Source of the DNA: Stenotrophomonas africana
GTDB taxonomy: Bacteria > Pseudomonadota > Gammaproteobacteria > Xanthomonadales > Xanthomonadaceae
Assembly: GCF_013004645.1 (NCBI RefSeq)
Contig: NZ_JABEME010000005.1
Span: 1-64,000, forward strand
Direction of reading: 5' to 3'
DNA: 64,000 nt
Part shown: positions 39,061-49,067 of the stretch, piece after piece
Layout: each line of letters opens with the position of its first letter
Numbering within the stretch: the stretch's first letter is position 1
Position numbers and translations under genes: made by a program
Notes under the pieces: generated by a model
The model's database searches: none
The model's input: the letters and a program-made list of their open reading frames with translations, nothing else
What the model was told of the DNA's origin: nothing

Positions 39061-40644
39061 TCAGTGGCGGAAGTGGCGCACGCCGGTGAACACCATGGCC
39101 AGGCCATGTTCGTCGGCGGCGGCGATCACTTCGGCATCGCGCATCGAACCGCCCGGCTGGATCACCGCCTTGATGCCGGCGGCGGCAGCGGCATCGATAC
39201 CGTCGCGGAACGGGAAGAACGCATCGGAGGCCATCACCGAACCCTCGACCACCAGGTTCGCATCGGCGGCCTTGATGCCAGCGATGCGCGCGGAATAGAC
39301 GCGGCTCATCTGCCCGGCACCGACACCGATGGTGCGATTGTCCTTGGCATAGACGATCGCGTTGGACTTCACGAACTTGGCCACCTTCCAGGCAAACAGC
39401 AGGTCAGTGAACTGCTTGTCGGTCGGCGCCAGCTTGCTGACCACCTTCAGTTCGTCGCGGGTCATGCCGCGGTTGTCCGAGGACTGCAGCAGCAGGCCCG
39501 AGCCGACGCGCTTGCTGTCGAAGTTGTTCAGGCCGTCGCCATGCGGGATGCGCAGCACGCGCACGTTGGCCTTTTTCTGCGCGTATTCCAGCGCGGCCGG
39601 CTCGTAGTCCGGGGCGATCAGCACTTCGACGAACTGGCGGTCGAGGATCACCTTGGCAGTGGCGGCGTCCAGCGGCTTGTTGAAGGCGATGATGCCGCCG
39701 AAGGCGCTGGTCGGGTCGGTGGCGTAGGCCAGCTCGTAGGCATCGCCGTTGCCGGCGCCAACCGCCACGCCGCACGGGTTGGCGTGCTTGACGATGACGC
39801 AGGCCGGCGCATCGAACTGGCGCACGCATTCCCACGCCGCATCGGCGTCGGCCAGATTGTTGTAGCTCAGTTCCTTGCCCTGCAGCTGCTGGAACGTGGC
39901 CAGGGTGCCCGGCACCGGGTACAGGTCTCGGTAGAACGCGCCGCTCTGGTGCGGGTTCTCACCGTAGCGCAGGTCCATCACCTTCACGAAGGTGGAATTC
40001 ATCTGCGCCGGGTACTCGGCACGCGCCGGCACGGCGGCGTCGGTGGCGGTGACCGCCGACAGGTAGTTGCTGATGGCCGCGTCGTACTGGGCGACGCGGT
40101 TGAACGCAGCCACCGAGAAGGCGAAGCGGGTGCTGGCCGACAGCTGGCCATCGTTGGCGTCCAGCGAGGCCAGCAGCTCGGCGTACTGCGACGGGTCGGT
40201 GGCTACTGCCACGCGGGCGAAGTTCTTGGCCGCCGAGCGCAGCATGGCCGGGCCGCCGATGTCGATGTTCTCGACCGCGTCGGCCAGGGTGCAGTCGGCC
40301 TTGGCGGTGACCGACTCGAACGGGTACAGGTTCAGCACCAGCAGGTCGATGGCGCCGATGCCGTGCTCGGCCATCACCGCGTCATCCAGGCCGGAGCGGC
40401 CCAGCAGGCCGCCGTGCACCATCGGGTGCAGGGTCTTGACCCGGCCGTCCATCATTTCGGGGAAGCCGGTGACGTCGGCCACGTCCTTCACGACCAGGCC
40501 CGCATCGCGGATCGCCTTGGCGGTGCCGCCGGTAGACAGCAGCTCCACGCCGCGTGCCGCCAGCGCAGTGGCCAGCTCGACCAGACCGGTCTTGTCGGAA
40601 ACGGAGAGGAGGGCCCGGCGGACGGGCAACAGATCAGCAGTCAT
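39061..40644 (-). CDS. purH: AICAR transformylase/IMP cyclohydrolase
   Basis: A 527-residue bifunctional enzyme catalysing the last two steps of IMP synthesis. The N-terminal cyclohydrolase domain has [22 protein letters not shown] and [12 protein letters not shown], and [14 protein letters not shown]; the transformylase domain has [25 protein letters not shown] and [11 protein letters not shown]. Ends [11 protein letters not shown] as in most PurH. ATG 40642-40644; the long upstream extension is not supported. Divergent from the CDP-alcohol phosphatidyltransferase gene. Confidence 0.97.
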   Translation of the reverse strand: MTADLLPVRRALLSVSDKTGLVELATALAARGVELLSTGGTAKAIRDAGLVVKDVADVTGFPEMMDGRVKTLHPMVHGGLLGRSGLDDAVMAEHGIGAIDLLVLNLYPFESVTAKADCTLADAVENIDIGGPAMLRSAAKNFARVAVATDPSQYAELLASLDANDGQLSASTRFAFSVAAFNRVAQYDAAISNYLSAVTATDAAVPARAEYPAQMNSTFVKVMDLRYGENPHQSGAFYRDLYPVPGTLATFQQLQGKELSYNNLADADAAWECVRQFDAPACVIVKHANPCGVAVGAGNGDAYELAYATDPTSAFGGIIAFNKPLDAATAKVILDRQFVEVLIAPDYEPAALEYAQKKANVRVLRIPHGDGLNNFDSKRVGSGLLLQSSDNRGMTRDELKVVSKLAPTDKQFTDLLFAWKVAKFVKSNAIVYAKDNRTIGVGAGQMSRVYSARIAGIKAADANLVVEGSVMASDAFFPFRDGIDAAAAAGIKAVIQPGGSMRDAEVIAAADEHGLAMVFTGVRHFRH

Positions 40645-40851
40645 GGGACAGAATCGGCAGCGGAGCGGGGCCGATATTGTAGGCGGTGGGGGCCGGTGGC
40701 GGGCGCCGTGGGGCGAAATCGGCCGAGGGCGGGGCCGGTGGCCGCCTTGGCACAGCCGGGTTGGCCGCAGACTGCAAGCAATCCGATGGGGCGGCATCGC
40801 CCCGATCAGGTAGTCTGTGCCCGGACTGCCAAGGATCAGCAGGTACGGATC

Positions 40852-41469
40852 GTGTCGATCTATGCATTGAAAGGACGTTTCCAGGACCTGTTGCGTCCGG
40901 CCGTACGCGGCCTGTACCGCATGGGGATCACCGCCAACACGGTGACCATGGCCGCTGCCGTGGTCTCGCTGCTGGTGGCTGCGGCCGTGTGGTGCTGCGC
41001 GCCGGCGCAGCCCCTGCTGTACCTGCTGCTGCCACTGTGGATGCTGCTGCGCATGGCGCTCAACGCCGTGGACGGCATGCTGGCCCGCGAGTTCGGCCAG
41101 CAGTCGCGGCTGGGCGCCTATCTGAACGAGTTGTGCGATGTGGTTGCCGATGCGGCGTTGTACCTGAGCCTGCTCAGCGTGCCGGGCGTGCGCCCGGAAG
41201 CGCTGTGGCTGCTGGCCTGGACCGCGGCGCTGAGCGAGTACGCCGGCGTGCTGGGCCTGATGGTCGGCGCCAGCCGCCGCTATGACGGCCCGATGGGCAA
41301 GAGCGACCGCGCCTTCGTGGTCGGAGCGCTGGGCCTGCTGCTGGCGTTCGGGTGGGTTGGCGCGATGACGGTCACTGGCGTGGCCGCGGCCATGGCAGTG
41401 CTGTGCGTGCTGACGATGGCCAATCGCGTCCGTCGCGGGCTGCGGGAAGCGGCGGTTTCGCCGAATTAA
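40852..41469 (+). CDS. CDP-alcohol phosphatidyltransferase, YnbA-like
   Basis: A 205-residue membrane enzyme with about five hydrophobic segments. The signature [27 protein letters not shown] follows the CDP-alcohol phosphatidyltransferase pattern DGxxAR(x8)G(x3)D(x3)D, except that Asn replaces the third Asp; the LNE(L)xD form resembles YnbA-type proteins. Starts at GTG 40852, the first plausible start of the family N-terminus ([15 protein letters not shown]). First gene of a six-gene cluster (40852-46652) that also has a CDP-diglyceride synthase-like protein, an acyltransferase and a phosphatase; a role in making an unusual phospholipid is inferred. The substrate alcohol is unknown. Confidence 0.85.
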   Translation: MSIYALKGRFQDLLRPAVRGLYRMGITANTVTMAAAVVSLLVAAAVWCCAPAQPLLYLLLPLWMLLRMALNAVDGMLAREFGQQSRLGAYLNELCDVVADAALYLSLLSVPGVRPEALWLLAWTAALSEYAGVLGLMVGASRRYDGPMGKSDRAFVVGALGLLLAFGWVGAMTVTGVAAAMAVLCVLTMANRVRRGLREAAVSPN

Positions 41470-41503
41470 TCAAGCAGATACAAAAAGACAATCAGGAGAT
41501 TGC

Positions 41504-43255
41504 ATGCGTCAGGCGCAGGAACGGGAATTCCACAGCTTCGACCAGGTGCCGCTGTTCTACCGGTACTGGGCGGGCACCACCGTAACCCCGGCCACCAAGG
41601 CCATCGTGCTGCTGCACCGCGGCCATGAACATTCCGGCCGGGTCACCCACCTGGTTGACGAGCTGGACCTGCCCGACACTGCCTTCTTCGCCTGGGACGC
41701 GCGCGGGAATGGCCGTTCGCCGGGCGCACGTGGCGATGCACCGGGCTTCCCGGCGCTGGTGCGCGACCTCGATAGCTTCATTGCCCACATCGGCGCCGGA
41801 CACGGTATCGCGGTGGAAGACATCGTGGTGATCGCGCAGAGCGTGGGCGCGGTGGTCGCTGCTACGTGGGTGCACGATTACGCGCCGCGCCTGCGCGCGC
41901 TGGTGATGGCTTCGCCGGCGTTCAAGGTGAAGCTCTATGTACCGTTCGCACGCCCGGGCCTGGCATTGATGCAGAAGCTGCGCGGCAACTTCTTCGTCAA
42001 CAGTTACGTCAAGCCGCAGTGGCTGACCCACGATCCGGCACGGGTGGAAAGCTACCGCACCGATCCGCTGATCACCCGGCCGATCTCGGTGCGCGTGCTG
42101 CTGGGCCTGTACGACGCCGCCGACCGCATCGTCGCCGATGCGCAGGCGATCAGCGTGCCGGTGCAGCTGCTTGTGTCCGGCTCGGACTTCGTCGTGCACC
42201 GTGGCCCGCAGGACCGCTTCTACGAGCGCCTGTCCAGCCCGATCAAGGAGCGCGTGCACCTGCCGGGCTTCTTCCACGACACATTGGGCGAGCGCGATCG
42301 GGCGCCGGCGCTGGCGCGCATCCGCAGTTTCATCCAGGCACGTTTCGCCGAGCCGCTGCGTGAGCTGTCACGGCGCGATGCGCACCGCCATGGGCCGACC
42401 TTCGAGGAATCGGAGATCCTGGCCTGGCCACCGGAACGCAACAGCCTGGCCGACCTGCGCTGGCGCGTGGTGCGTGGCGGCCTGCGCTTCGGCGGCACGC
42501 TGTCCGAAGGCATCGCGCTGGGCCTGCAGACCGGTTTCGATTCCGGCAGCACGCTCGACTACATCTATCGCGACGAAGCACGTGGCAAGGGCCCGCTGGG
42601 CCGCATGGTCGACCGCAACTATCTCGATGCGATCGGTTGGCGTGGCATCCGCATCCGTGGCCAGCACCTGCAGGAACTGCTGCGCGACGCCGCCCAGCGC
42701 CTGCGCGGGCAGGGCACGCCGGTGCGCGTGCTGGACGTGGCGGCCGGCCATGGCCGCTATGTGCTGGAAGCGCTGGGCCAGGGCGAACAGCGTGCCGAGC
42801 GCATCGTCCTCCGTGATTTCAGCGATCTGAACGTGACCCAGGGGCAGGCCTTGATCGAGCGCCTGGGCGCGGCCGACATCGCCCGCTTCGAGCAGGGCGA
42901 TGCGTTCGACCCGGTGCAGCTGGCGCAGGTCGACCCGGCGCCGACGCTGGCGGTGGTTTCGGGCCTGTACGAACTGTTCCCCGACAACGATGCGGTGCTG
43001 CGTTCGCTGCAGGGCATCGCCGCGACCGTGCCGGTGGGCGGCTACCTGGCCTATACCGGCCAGCCCTGGCACCCGCAGCTGGAATTCATCGCGCGGGCCT
43101 TGACCAGCCACCGTGGCGGCGCGGCGTGGGTGATGCGTCGCCGTACCCAGCAGGAGATGGATGAGCTGGTACGCCTGGCCGGGTTCGAGAAGGTGGCGCA
43201 GCGTATCGACGACTTCGGCATCTTCACCGTGTCGCTGGCACGCCGGACCGCGTGA
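41504..43255 (+). CDS. Alpha/beta hydrolase-methyltransferase fusion, YnbC-like
   Basis: A 583-residue two-domain protein. Residues 1 to about 290 are an alpha/beta hydrolase: oxyanion region VLLHRGHEHSGRV, nucleophile elbow AQSVG (Ala in place of the usual first Gly), Asp in SGSDFVVH, and His in GFFHDTLGER. After a linker, residues about 405-583 are a class I SAM-binding domain with VRVLDVAAGHGRYVLEAL. The same fusion and length occur in E. coli YnbC. AGGAG precedes the ATG. Its stop overlaps the next gene by one base. A lipid-modifying or headgroup-processing role is inferred from the neighbours. Confidence 0.88.
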   Translation: MRQAQEREFHSFDQVPLFYRYWAGTTVTPATKAIVLLHRGHEHSGRVTHLVDELDLPDTAFFAWDARGNGRSPGARGDAPGFPALVRDLDSFIAHIGAGHGIAVEDIVVIAQSVGAVVAATWVHDYAPRLRALVMASPAFKVKLYVPFARPGLALMQKLRGNFFVNSYVKPQWLTHDPARVESYRTDPLITRPISVRVLLGLYDAADRIVADAQAISVPVQLLVSGSDFVVHRGPQDRFYERLSSPIKERVHLPGFFHDTLGERDRAPALARIRSFIQARFAEPLRELSRRDAHRHGPTFEESEILAWPPERNSLADLRWRVVRGGLRFGGTLSEGIALGLQTGFDSGSTLDYIYRDEARGKGPLGRMVDRNYLDAIGWRGIRIRGQHLQELLRDAAQRLRGQGTPVRVLDVAAGHGRYVLEALGQGEQRAERIVLRDFSDLNVTQGQALIERLGAADIARFEQGDAFDPVQLAQVDPAPTLAVVSGLYELFPDNDAVLRSLQGIAATVPVGGYLAYTGQPWHPQLEFIARALTSHRGGAAWVMRRRTQQEMDELVRLAGFEKVAQRIDDFGIFTVSLARRTA

Positions 43256-44583
43256 TGGCGACACTCGCTGCAACCCCGCTGGCCGTGGAGGGGCGCCCCT
43301 GGCGGCGCGCCCTGGTGTGGCTGGCCCTGCTGGGCCCGTTCTTCTTCGCCAGCTATGGCTTCGCCAACTGGATGGCCGGTCGCCACGCTGCGTTGCCGGT
43401 GATGGCGTTCGCGTGGGAGACACGCATCCCGTTCGTGCCGTGGACGATCGTGCCGTACTGGTCAATCGACCTGTTCTACGCGATATCGTTCTTCCTGTGC
43501 CGTCGGCGCCTCGAACTGGACCGGCACGCGCTGCGGCTGTTCAGTGCACAGCTGATCGCGGTGACCTGCTTCCTGCTGTGGCCGCTGCGCTTCAGCTTCG
43601 AGCGGCCAGAAATCGGCGGTGTGTTCGGCTGGCTGTTCGATGTGCTGCTGGGTTTCGACAAGCCGTTCAACCAGGCGCCGTCGCTGCACATCGTGCTGCT
43701 GATCGTGCTGTGGGTAAAGTTCGCGCAGTACCTGCACGGCGTGTGGCGCTGGGTGCTGCACGTGTGGGCGCTGCTGATCGGCGTCTCGGTGCTGACCACG
43801 TTCCAGCATCATTTCATCGATATACCGACTGGCCTGCTGGCCGGGTGGCTGTGCGTCTGGCTGTGGCCCGAGCAGGGCACGCCACCGTTGCATGCGTGGC
43901 GCACGACGCAGGATGCCAAGCGCTGGCGCCTGGCGGGGCTGTACCTGCTCGGGGCGGCGCTGCTGCTGGTGCCAGTGATCCTGCTGCGGGGTGTGGCGTT
44001 GTGGCTGCTGTGGCCGGTGGTATCGCTGCTGCTGGTGGCGCTGGCCTATGCCGGGCTGGGCACGGCGGTGTTCCAGAAGCGCGCCGACGGACGCCTGACC
44101 ATGGCGTCACGTTGGCTGCTGGCGCCGTACCTGGGTGCAGCCTGGATCAATTCGCGGCTGTGGACGCGGCGTGCGCCGCAGCCGGTGCCGGTGATGGATG
44201 GCGTGTGGCTGGGGCGCATTCCCTCCGAGGCATTGGCGGCACCCCTGGTGGGGGTGGTCGATGCCTGCGCCGAGCTGTCCTGTCGCGCGCAGGGCGAAGC
44301 GTATGCCAGCGTGCCGATGCTGGACCTGGTGGTCCCTGCACCGGAACAGCTGCGCGCGGCGGCTGAGCGCATCGAGTGCCTGCGTGCGCGGGGGCCGTTG
44401 CTGGTGTGCTGTGCGCTGGGCTACTCGCGCAGTGCTGCCAGCGTGGCGACCTGGCTGCTGCGCAGTGGTCGCGCGGCTGATGCCGATTCGGCGGTGGCGA
44501 TCGTGCGTGCTGCGCGACCTGGCATCGTGCTGGGCGCAGCGCATCTGCATGCCATCACTGCTGCGGCAGGAGCGCGCGCATGA
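43255..44583 (+). CDS. PAP2-like membrane protein with dual-specificity phosphatase domain, YnbD-like
   Basis: A 442-residue protein. The N-terminal half has about eight hydrophobic segments with a PAP2-type region (NQAPSLHIVLL...FQHHFIDIPTGLLAG). The C-terminal domain (from about 300) ends in VCCALGYSRSAASVATWLL, with the CX5R loop of tyrosine/dual-specificity phosphatases. This two-part design is that of E. coli YnbD. It may dephosphorylate a lipid phosphate such as a phosphatidylglycerophosphate-like intermediate. Starts at the ATG of TGATG, overlapping the preceding stop; a GTG one codon upstream is possible. Confidence 0.85.
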   Translation: MATLAATPLAVEGRPWRRALVWLALLGPFFFASYGFANWMAGRHAALPVMAFAWETRIPFVPWTIVPYWSIDLFYAISFFLCRRRLELDRHALRLFSAQLIAVTCFLLWPLRFSFERPEIGGVFGWLFDVLLGFDKPFNQAPSLHIVLLIVLWVKFAQYLHGVWRWVLHVWALLIGVSVLTTFQHHFIDIPTGLLAGWLCVWLWPEQGTPPLHAWRTTQDAKRWRLAGLYLLGAALLLVPVILLRGVALWLLWPVVSLLLVALAYAGLGTAVFQKRADGRLTMASRWLLAPYLGAAWINSRLWTRRAPQPVPVMDGVWLGRIPSEALAAPLVGVVDACAELSCRAQGEAYASVPMLDLVVPAPEQLRAAAERIECLRARGPLLVCCALGYSRSAASVATWLLRSGRAADADSAVAIVRAARPGIVLGAAHLHAITAAAGARA

Positions 44584-45017
44584 GGACGGTTCCCGATCTG
44601 GCAACCATGCAGCTGCTGCTGCGGCAGGGGCGTTGGCCGGCGCTGCTGTCGCTGGGCCTGTTGCTGGTGGCGTTGCTTCTGCTCGGCATCGAGCCGGGGC
44701 TGGCGATGATCGCTGCCGGCCTGTTGCTGCTCAGTGTTGCCGCGGGCATCGCACAGGCCTATCACGCGTGGAGGGTGGCGCTGGACGCCAGCCTGCTGCA
44801 GCTGCTGCGCGATGAGGGCCTGGACGGCGATGCTGCCGCGCGCCGCACCGATCAGCTGCTGCAGGACAGTGGCCTGCGCCGCGCGTCGCCCGATGCGCAA
44901 CTGCGGGGCTGGGACGCGCGCTGGGTCGGCATGCGCCGCCTGCTGCTGCGCCAGTACCTGCTGACCGCGGTGCAGTTCGCACTGCTGGTGCTGGCCGTGT
45001 TGTGGCCGCAGACGTGA
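44580..45017 (+). CDS. Small membrane protein of lipid cluster, unknown
   Basis: A 145-residue protein with hydrophobic segments at about 19-37, 40-57 and 122-142, and an amphipathic helix-rich middle part. I recognise no family. ATGA overlap with the upstream phosphatase gene shows it is translationally coupled; the acyltransferase follows after 13 bases. A scaffold or accessory role in the lipid pathway is only inferred from its position. Confidence 0.8.
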   Translation: MRTVPDLATMQLLLRQGRWPALLSLGLLLVALLLLGIEPGLAMIAAGLLLLSVAAGIAQAYHAWRVALDASLLQLLRDEGLDGDAAARRTDQLLQDSGLRRASPDAQLRGWDARWVGMRRLLLRQYLLTAVQFALLVLAVLWPQT

Positions 45018-45030
45018 ACCGGAGGGATCG

Positions 45031-45660
45031 ATGTTCGCCGAACTGATTGCCCGCGCCTGCAGTGGCGCGATCCATGTGGTGACCGGCGCCCGTGCGCTGT
45101 GGATCGGCTGTGCGCCGTCCAGCGAGCGACGCGTGTATTACGGCAACCACGCCAGCCATGGCGACTTCGTGCTGATCTGGTCGTCGATGCCGCCGGCACT
45201 GCGGCGGCAGGTGCGCCCGGTGGCCGCGGCCGAATACTGGCAGCGCGATGGCCTGCGCCGCTACCTGATCGATGCGGTGTTCAACGGTGTGCTGGTCGAG
45301 CGCGAGGCCGGGCATCGCCAGCAGGATCCGCTGCAGGTACTGCGCGATGCCGTGGATGAAGACTGCTCGCTGATCCTGTTTCCGGAAGGCACGCGCAATG
45401 TGGGCGATGAGCCGCTGCTGCCGTTCAAGAGCGGCATCTACCACCTGGCGCGGCAACGGCCGGAACTGGAGTTCGTGCCGGTGTGGATCGACAACCTGAA
45501 GCGGGTCATGCCCAAGGGCCGGTTCCTGCCGTTGCCCCTGCTGTGCACGGCCACCTTCGGCACGCCGTTGCGGCTGCAGGCCGACGAGGACAAGGCCGCG
45601 TTCCTGGCGCGCAGCCGGCAGGCGCTGCTGGACCTGGCGCCGAATGGAGGTCGTGCATGA
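45031..45660 (+). CDS. 1-acyl-glycerol-3-phosphate acyltransferase-like (PlsC)
   Basis: A 209-residue PlsC-family enzyme with GNHASHGD (residues about 38-45, the HX4D motif) and LFPEGTRN (about 116-123, the FPEG motif), followed by VPVWIDNLKRVMPKG. It likely makes phosphatidic acid or acylates a related lysolipid at the membrane, feeding the CDP-diglyceride synthase-like protein encoded next. GGAGGG precedes the ATG; the stop overlaps the next start (ATGA). Confidence 0.9.
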   Translation: MFAELIARACSGAIHVVTGARALWIGCAPSSERRVYYGNHASHGDFVLIWSSMPPALRRQVRPVAAAEYWQRDGLRRYLIDAVFNGVLVEREAGHRQQDPLQVLRDAVDEDCSLILFPEGTRNVGDEPLLPFKSGIYHLARQRPELEFVPVWIDNLKRVMPKGRFLPLPLLCTATFGTPLRLQADEDKAAFLARSRQALLDLAPNGGRA

Positions 45661-46652
45661 GTTTCGTGTTGGATGTATCTGGCGATCTGGCAACGCAGAG
45701 CGTCGGCCAGCAGACCGGCCTGCTGTTCGCTGGCGTGGGTGCGGTGCTGGTGCTGGCGACACTGGTGGCTGAGACCCTGCGCTGGCGCCAGCGTGGGCGG
45801 CCCAGCGCGGTGATCGCCAACCTCGTCTCGCGCATCCGCGCGTGGTGGGTGATGGCGATCGTGGTTGGGCTGGCGCTGTTCTTCGGCCGTGCCGGGGTGA
45901 TCGTGCTGTTCGCGATCATCTCGCTGTTCGCGCTGCGCGAGTTCATCACCCTGGCGCCGACCCGTTCAGGTGACTACTACGCGCTGCTGGCCGCGTTCTA
46001 CATCGTGCTGCCTTGGCAGTACTACCTGGTGTGGATCGACTGGTACGGCATGTACACACTGCTGATTCCGGTCTATGCGTTTCTGTTCCTGCCGATCCTG
46101 TCGACCATCGGCGGCGACACTACGCACTACCTGGAGCGCACGGCGAAGGTGCAGTGGGGGTTGATGATCTGCGTGTTCTGCATTTCGCATGTACCGCTGC
46201 TGCTGAACCTGCACGTGCCGGGCCATGACCCGTCGCGCAACGTGTTGCTGTTCGCCTTCCTGGTGATCGTGGTGCAGTCCTCGGACGTGCTGCAGTACAT
46301 CTGGGGCAAGCTGCTGGGCAAGCACCTGATCGCGCCGAAGCTGTCGCCGTCGAAAACGGTGGAGGGCTTCGTCGGCGGCGTGCTGAGTGCCAGCGCGCTG
46401 GGCGCGGCGCTGTGGTGGATCACCCCGTTCACGCCGCTGCAGGCGTTCGGCCTGTCGCTGCTGATCAATCTGATGGGGTTCTGGGGTGGCCTGGTGATGT
46501 CGGCGATCAAGCGCGATCGTGGCATCAAGGACTGGGGCCACATGATCGAGGGCCATGGCGGCATGCTCGACCGGCTGGATTCGGTGTGCTTCGCCGCGCC
46601 GGTGTTCTTCCACGTGGTGCGGTATTACTGGAAGGCGGGCGGGGGCGGTTGA
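45657..46652 (+). CDS. Phosphatidate cytidylyltransferase-like protein, YnbB-like
   Basis: A 331-residue membrane protein with about eight hydrophobic segments. The C-terminal signature SAIKRDRGIKDWGHMIEGHGGMLDRLDS is that of CdsA-type CDP-diglyceride synthases (SxxKR...KD...GHGG..DR.D). Being in a cluster with a PlsC-like acyltransferase and a CDP-alcohol phosphatidyltransferase, it probably supplies CDP-diacylglycerol for a dedicated branch, beside the housekeeping cdsA expected elsewhere. E. coli YnbB is the likely counterpart. ATG 45657 overlaps the preceding stop. Confidence 0.9.
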   Translation: MSFVLDVSGDLATQSVGQQTGLLFAGVGAVLVLATLVAETLRWRQRGRPSAVIANLVSRIRAWWVMAIVVGLALFFGRAGVIVLFAIISLFALREFITLAPTRSGDYYALLAAFYIVLPWQYYLVWIDWYGMYTLLIPVYAFLFLPILSTIGGDTTHYLERTAKVQWGLMICVFCISHVPLLLNLHVPGHDPSRNVLLFAFLVIVVQSSDVLQYIWGKLLGKHLIAPKLSPSKTVEGFVGGVLSASALGAALWWITPFTPLQAFGLSLLINLMGFWGGLVMSAIKRDRGIKDWGHMIEGHGGMLDRLDSVCFAAPVFFHVVRYYWKAGGGG

Positions 46653-46668
46653 TTCTGCCGGGCTTTCA

Positions 46669-46773
46669 TCCACGCATGGCGTGGTGACCCGCTTCTGTAG
46701 ACTCGAGCCATGCTCGACTGCTTCTGCGCCAGGCAATCCGTAAACGACAGTCGAGCATGGCTCGACTCTACAA
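46669..46773. repeat. Three SMAG palindromes
   Basis: CCACGCATGGCGTGG (46670-46684), GTAGACTCGAGCCATGCTCGACTG (46697-46720) and the facing mate CAGTCGAGCATGGCTCGACTCTAC (about 46748-46771), between the lipid cluster and fis. Confidence 0.85.
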
Positions 46774-46788
46774 AGGCGGCATCGGCGC

Positions 46789-47178
<390 letters not shown>

Positions 47179-47940
47179 TCAAAGGAAGTCGAAGGTGAAT
47201 GCGACGGTGGACGCCGCAGGCTCCTGTACGCGGAAGGCGATGCGTGCGCTCTGGCCCGGTTCCAGCAGGGCCGCACCGGGGTTCTCGCCCAGGTACTGCG
47301 CAGGCGTGAACACGCTGCTGCCGATCACCCGGCCATCGGCATCGGACAGCGACAGGCGCAGGTCCGGCCATGCCTGTGCCCAGCGCGCGTCGTTGCGGAT
47401 GCTGGCCTGTACCTGCAGCACGCCGGCCTGCCCGGGCAGTGGCCGGATCTCGCGACTGGTCATGGTGAAGGCGGTGGGTTCATGCCAGGCGGGCAGGCTG
47501 CAGCGCAGCACGCCACAGAGCGTGCCCAGCCATGCGCGGTTGCCGGCGTCGGCGGCCAGCCGCGCTCGGTCGGCAAGCACGCTCTGCAGTACCAGCAGCA
47601 GCGCCAGCGCGGCGACCAGCGCCCAGTGCCAGCGGGGCGTCGGCAGGGCGCGCGGGCGCACATTGCCGAGGAAACTGGGTGCATCGGCAGTAACCGTCGT
47701 TGCCGGGGGTACGACCCGCGCCGGTTCAAGGGCCGCGGTGTCATCAACGATGACCGTGTCATCGTCGCGTTGCATCTCCGCCGCCGGCGCAGGGGCCAGC
47801 TCGACGGGTGCGACCGGCACCTGCGTTGCAGGCCCAGCTTCGTCCTGCGTGCGCGTATCGGACGCAGGCGCGGCCTCACCTTCCGGCGTCGTGCGCAGGA
47901 AGGTCGCCAGGGGACGGCGCGGTGGGTTCGGCTCGGACAT
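47179..47940 (-). CDS. DUF3426 domain membrane protein
   Basis: A 253-residue protein: a low-complexity Pro/Ala-rich cytosolic N-terminus (about 1-108), one transmembrane helix (about 109-127), and a periplasmic C-terminal domain of DUF3426 type (REIRPLPGQAGVLQVQASIRNDARWAQAWPDLRLSLSDADGRVIG...F.P..YL). Typical family members start with an MJ0042-type zinc ribbon; here no CxxC pair is seen, so the N-terminal part is missing or replaced. Located between prmA and fis. An ATG twelve codons upstream is an alternative start. Confidence 0.78.
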   Translation of the reverse strand: MSEPNPPRRPLATFLRTTPEGEAAPASDTRTQDEAGPATQVPVAPVELAPAPAAEMQRDDDTVIVDDTAALEPARVVPPATTVTADAPSFLGNVRPRALPTPRWHWALVAALALLLVLQSVLADRARLAADAGNRAWLGTLCGVLRCSLPAWHEPTAFTMTSREIRPLPGQAGVLQVQASIRNDARWAQAWPDLRLSLSDADGRVIGSSVFTPAQYLGENPGAALLEPGQSARIAFRVQEPAASTVAFTFDFL

Positions 47941-47982
47941 GCTCAGGGCGCGGGCTCGGATCCAGCGGTCATTCAACCACGA

Positions 47983-48903
47983 TCAGGCGCGGCGTACGCC
48001 GGTGATGCGCATCCAGTCGCCATCCTGGGTGGCCTGCAGGTCGTCGAACCACGCGGCATAGCGCTGCAGCAGTTCGCCTTCCTGGCCATGCAGGATGCCG
48101 GACAGGGCGATGCGGCCGCCGGCGGCGACGCGCGCGGCCAGCAGTTCGGCCAATGCATCCAGCGCCGAAGCGAGAATGTTGGCGACCACGATCGGGTAGG
48201 TTGCCACCGGTTCGTCCTGCGGCAGGTACACGTGCATGCGCGCCTGTTCGCCGTTGCGCTCGGCATTGTCGGCGGTGGCGACCAGGGCCTGCGGATCGTT
48301 GTCCACGCCGATGGCTTCAGCGGCACCCAGCTTCAGTGCGGCCAGCGCGAGAATGCCCGAGCCGCACCCGAAGTCGAGCACCCGCTGGCCCTGCAGCAGG
48401 CCGTCCACGGCAAGCTGGTCCAGCCAGCGCAGGCACAGGGCCGTGGTCGGGTGGGTGCCCGAGCCGAAGGCCAGGCCCGGGTCCAGTCGCACCACGGCCG
48501 CATCGGCGGCTTGGGCGGCTTCCGGCAGTTCATGGTTCCACGGCACGATCCAGGTACGGCTGCCGAAATCCATCGGCTGGAACTGGTCCAGCCAGGCGCG
48601 TTCCCAGTCTTCGTCCTCGACGGCACGGAAGCTGCCACCACTCCAGTCCAGCTCCGGGTCGAACGATTCCAGCGCGGCCAGCAGCAGCAGGGCGTTGCTG
48701 TCGGCGGGGAACAGCGCGCTCAGCACCAGGGTGTCCCACAGCGGGGTCTCGCCCACGCCCGGCTCGAGGATGGCCTGTTCGTTGCTGGTATCGGCCTCGG
48801 CATCGAGCAGGGTGACGGCCAGTGCGCCGACGTCCTCCAGCGCGTTTTCATAGCGGGGCTGGGTGGCTTCGGTGCAACGCAGGGTCAGTTCCAGGAACGG
48901 CAT
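47983..48903 (-). CDS. prmA: Ribosomal protein L11 methyltransferase
   Basis: A 306-residue methyltransferase that trimethylates ribosomal protein L11 with SAM. It starts [10 protein letters not shown], and contains [36 protein letters not shown] and the SAM motif [19 protein letters not shown], all characteristic of PrmA. The ATG at 48901-48903 is preferred over one eleven codons upstream. First gene of the prmA-DUF3426-fis group. Confidence 0.95.
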   Translation of the reverse strand: MPFLELTLRCTEATQPRYENALEDVGALAVTLLDAEADTSNEQAILEPGVGETPLWDTLVLSALFPADSNALLLLAALESFDPELDWSGGSFRAVEDEDWERAWLDQFQPMDFGSRTWIVPWNHELPEAAQAADAAVVRLDPGLAFGSGTHPTTALCLRWLDQLAVDGLLQGQRVLDFGCGSGILALAALKLGAAEAIGVDNDPQALVATADNAERNGEQARMHVYLPQDEPVATYPIVVANILASALDALAELLAARVAAGGRIALSGILHGQEGELLQRYAAWFDDLQATQDGDWMRITGVRRA

Positions 48904-49067
48904 GGCGGTGGGGGCAATCACGGGAAAGGGGGCCATGCTAGACCATCAGGGCGTCTCCGTATTGCCTGAGATGCTGCCCCTGGATGAACGGAGGTGGTTC
49001 AGACAGGCCTGTCGGGCCTTGCTAAACTTGGCGCCTTACTGTGTGCCGTGAACGATCACTGCCGCCA

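Noticed and set aside
39064..40851. Long plus-strand frame running through purH before the phosphatidyltransferase
   Set aside because: The upstream part is the complement of purH. Only the part from GTG 40852 shows family similarity.
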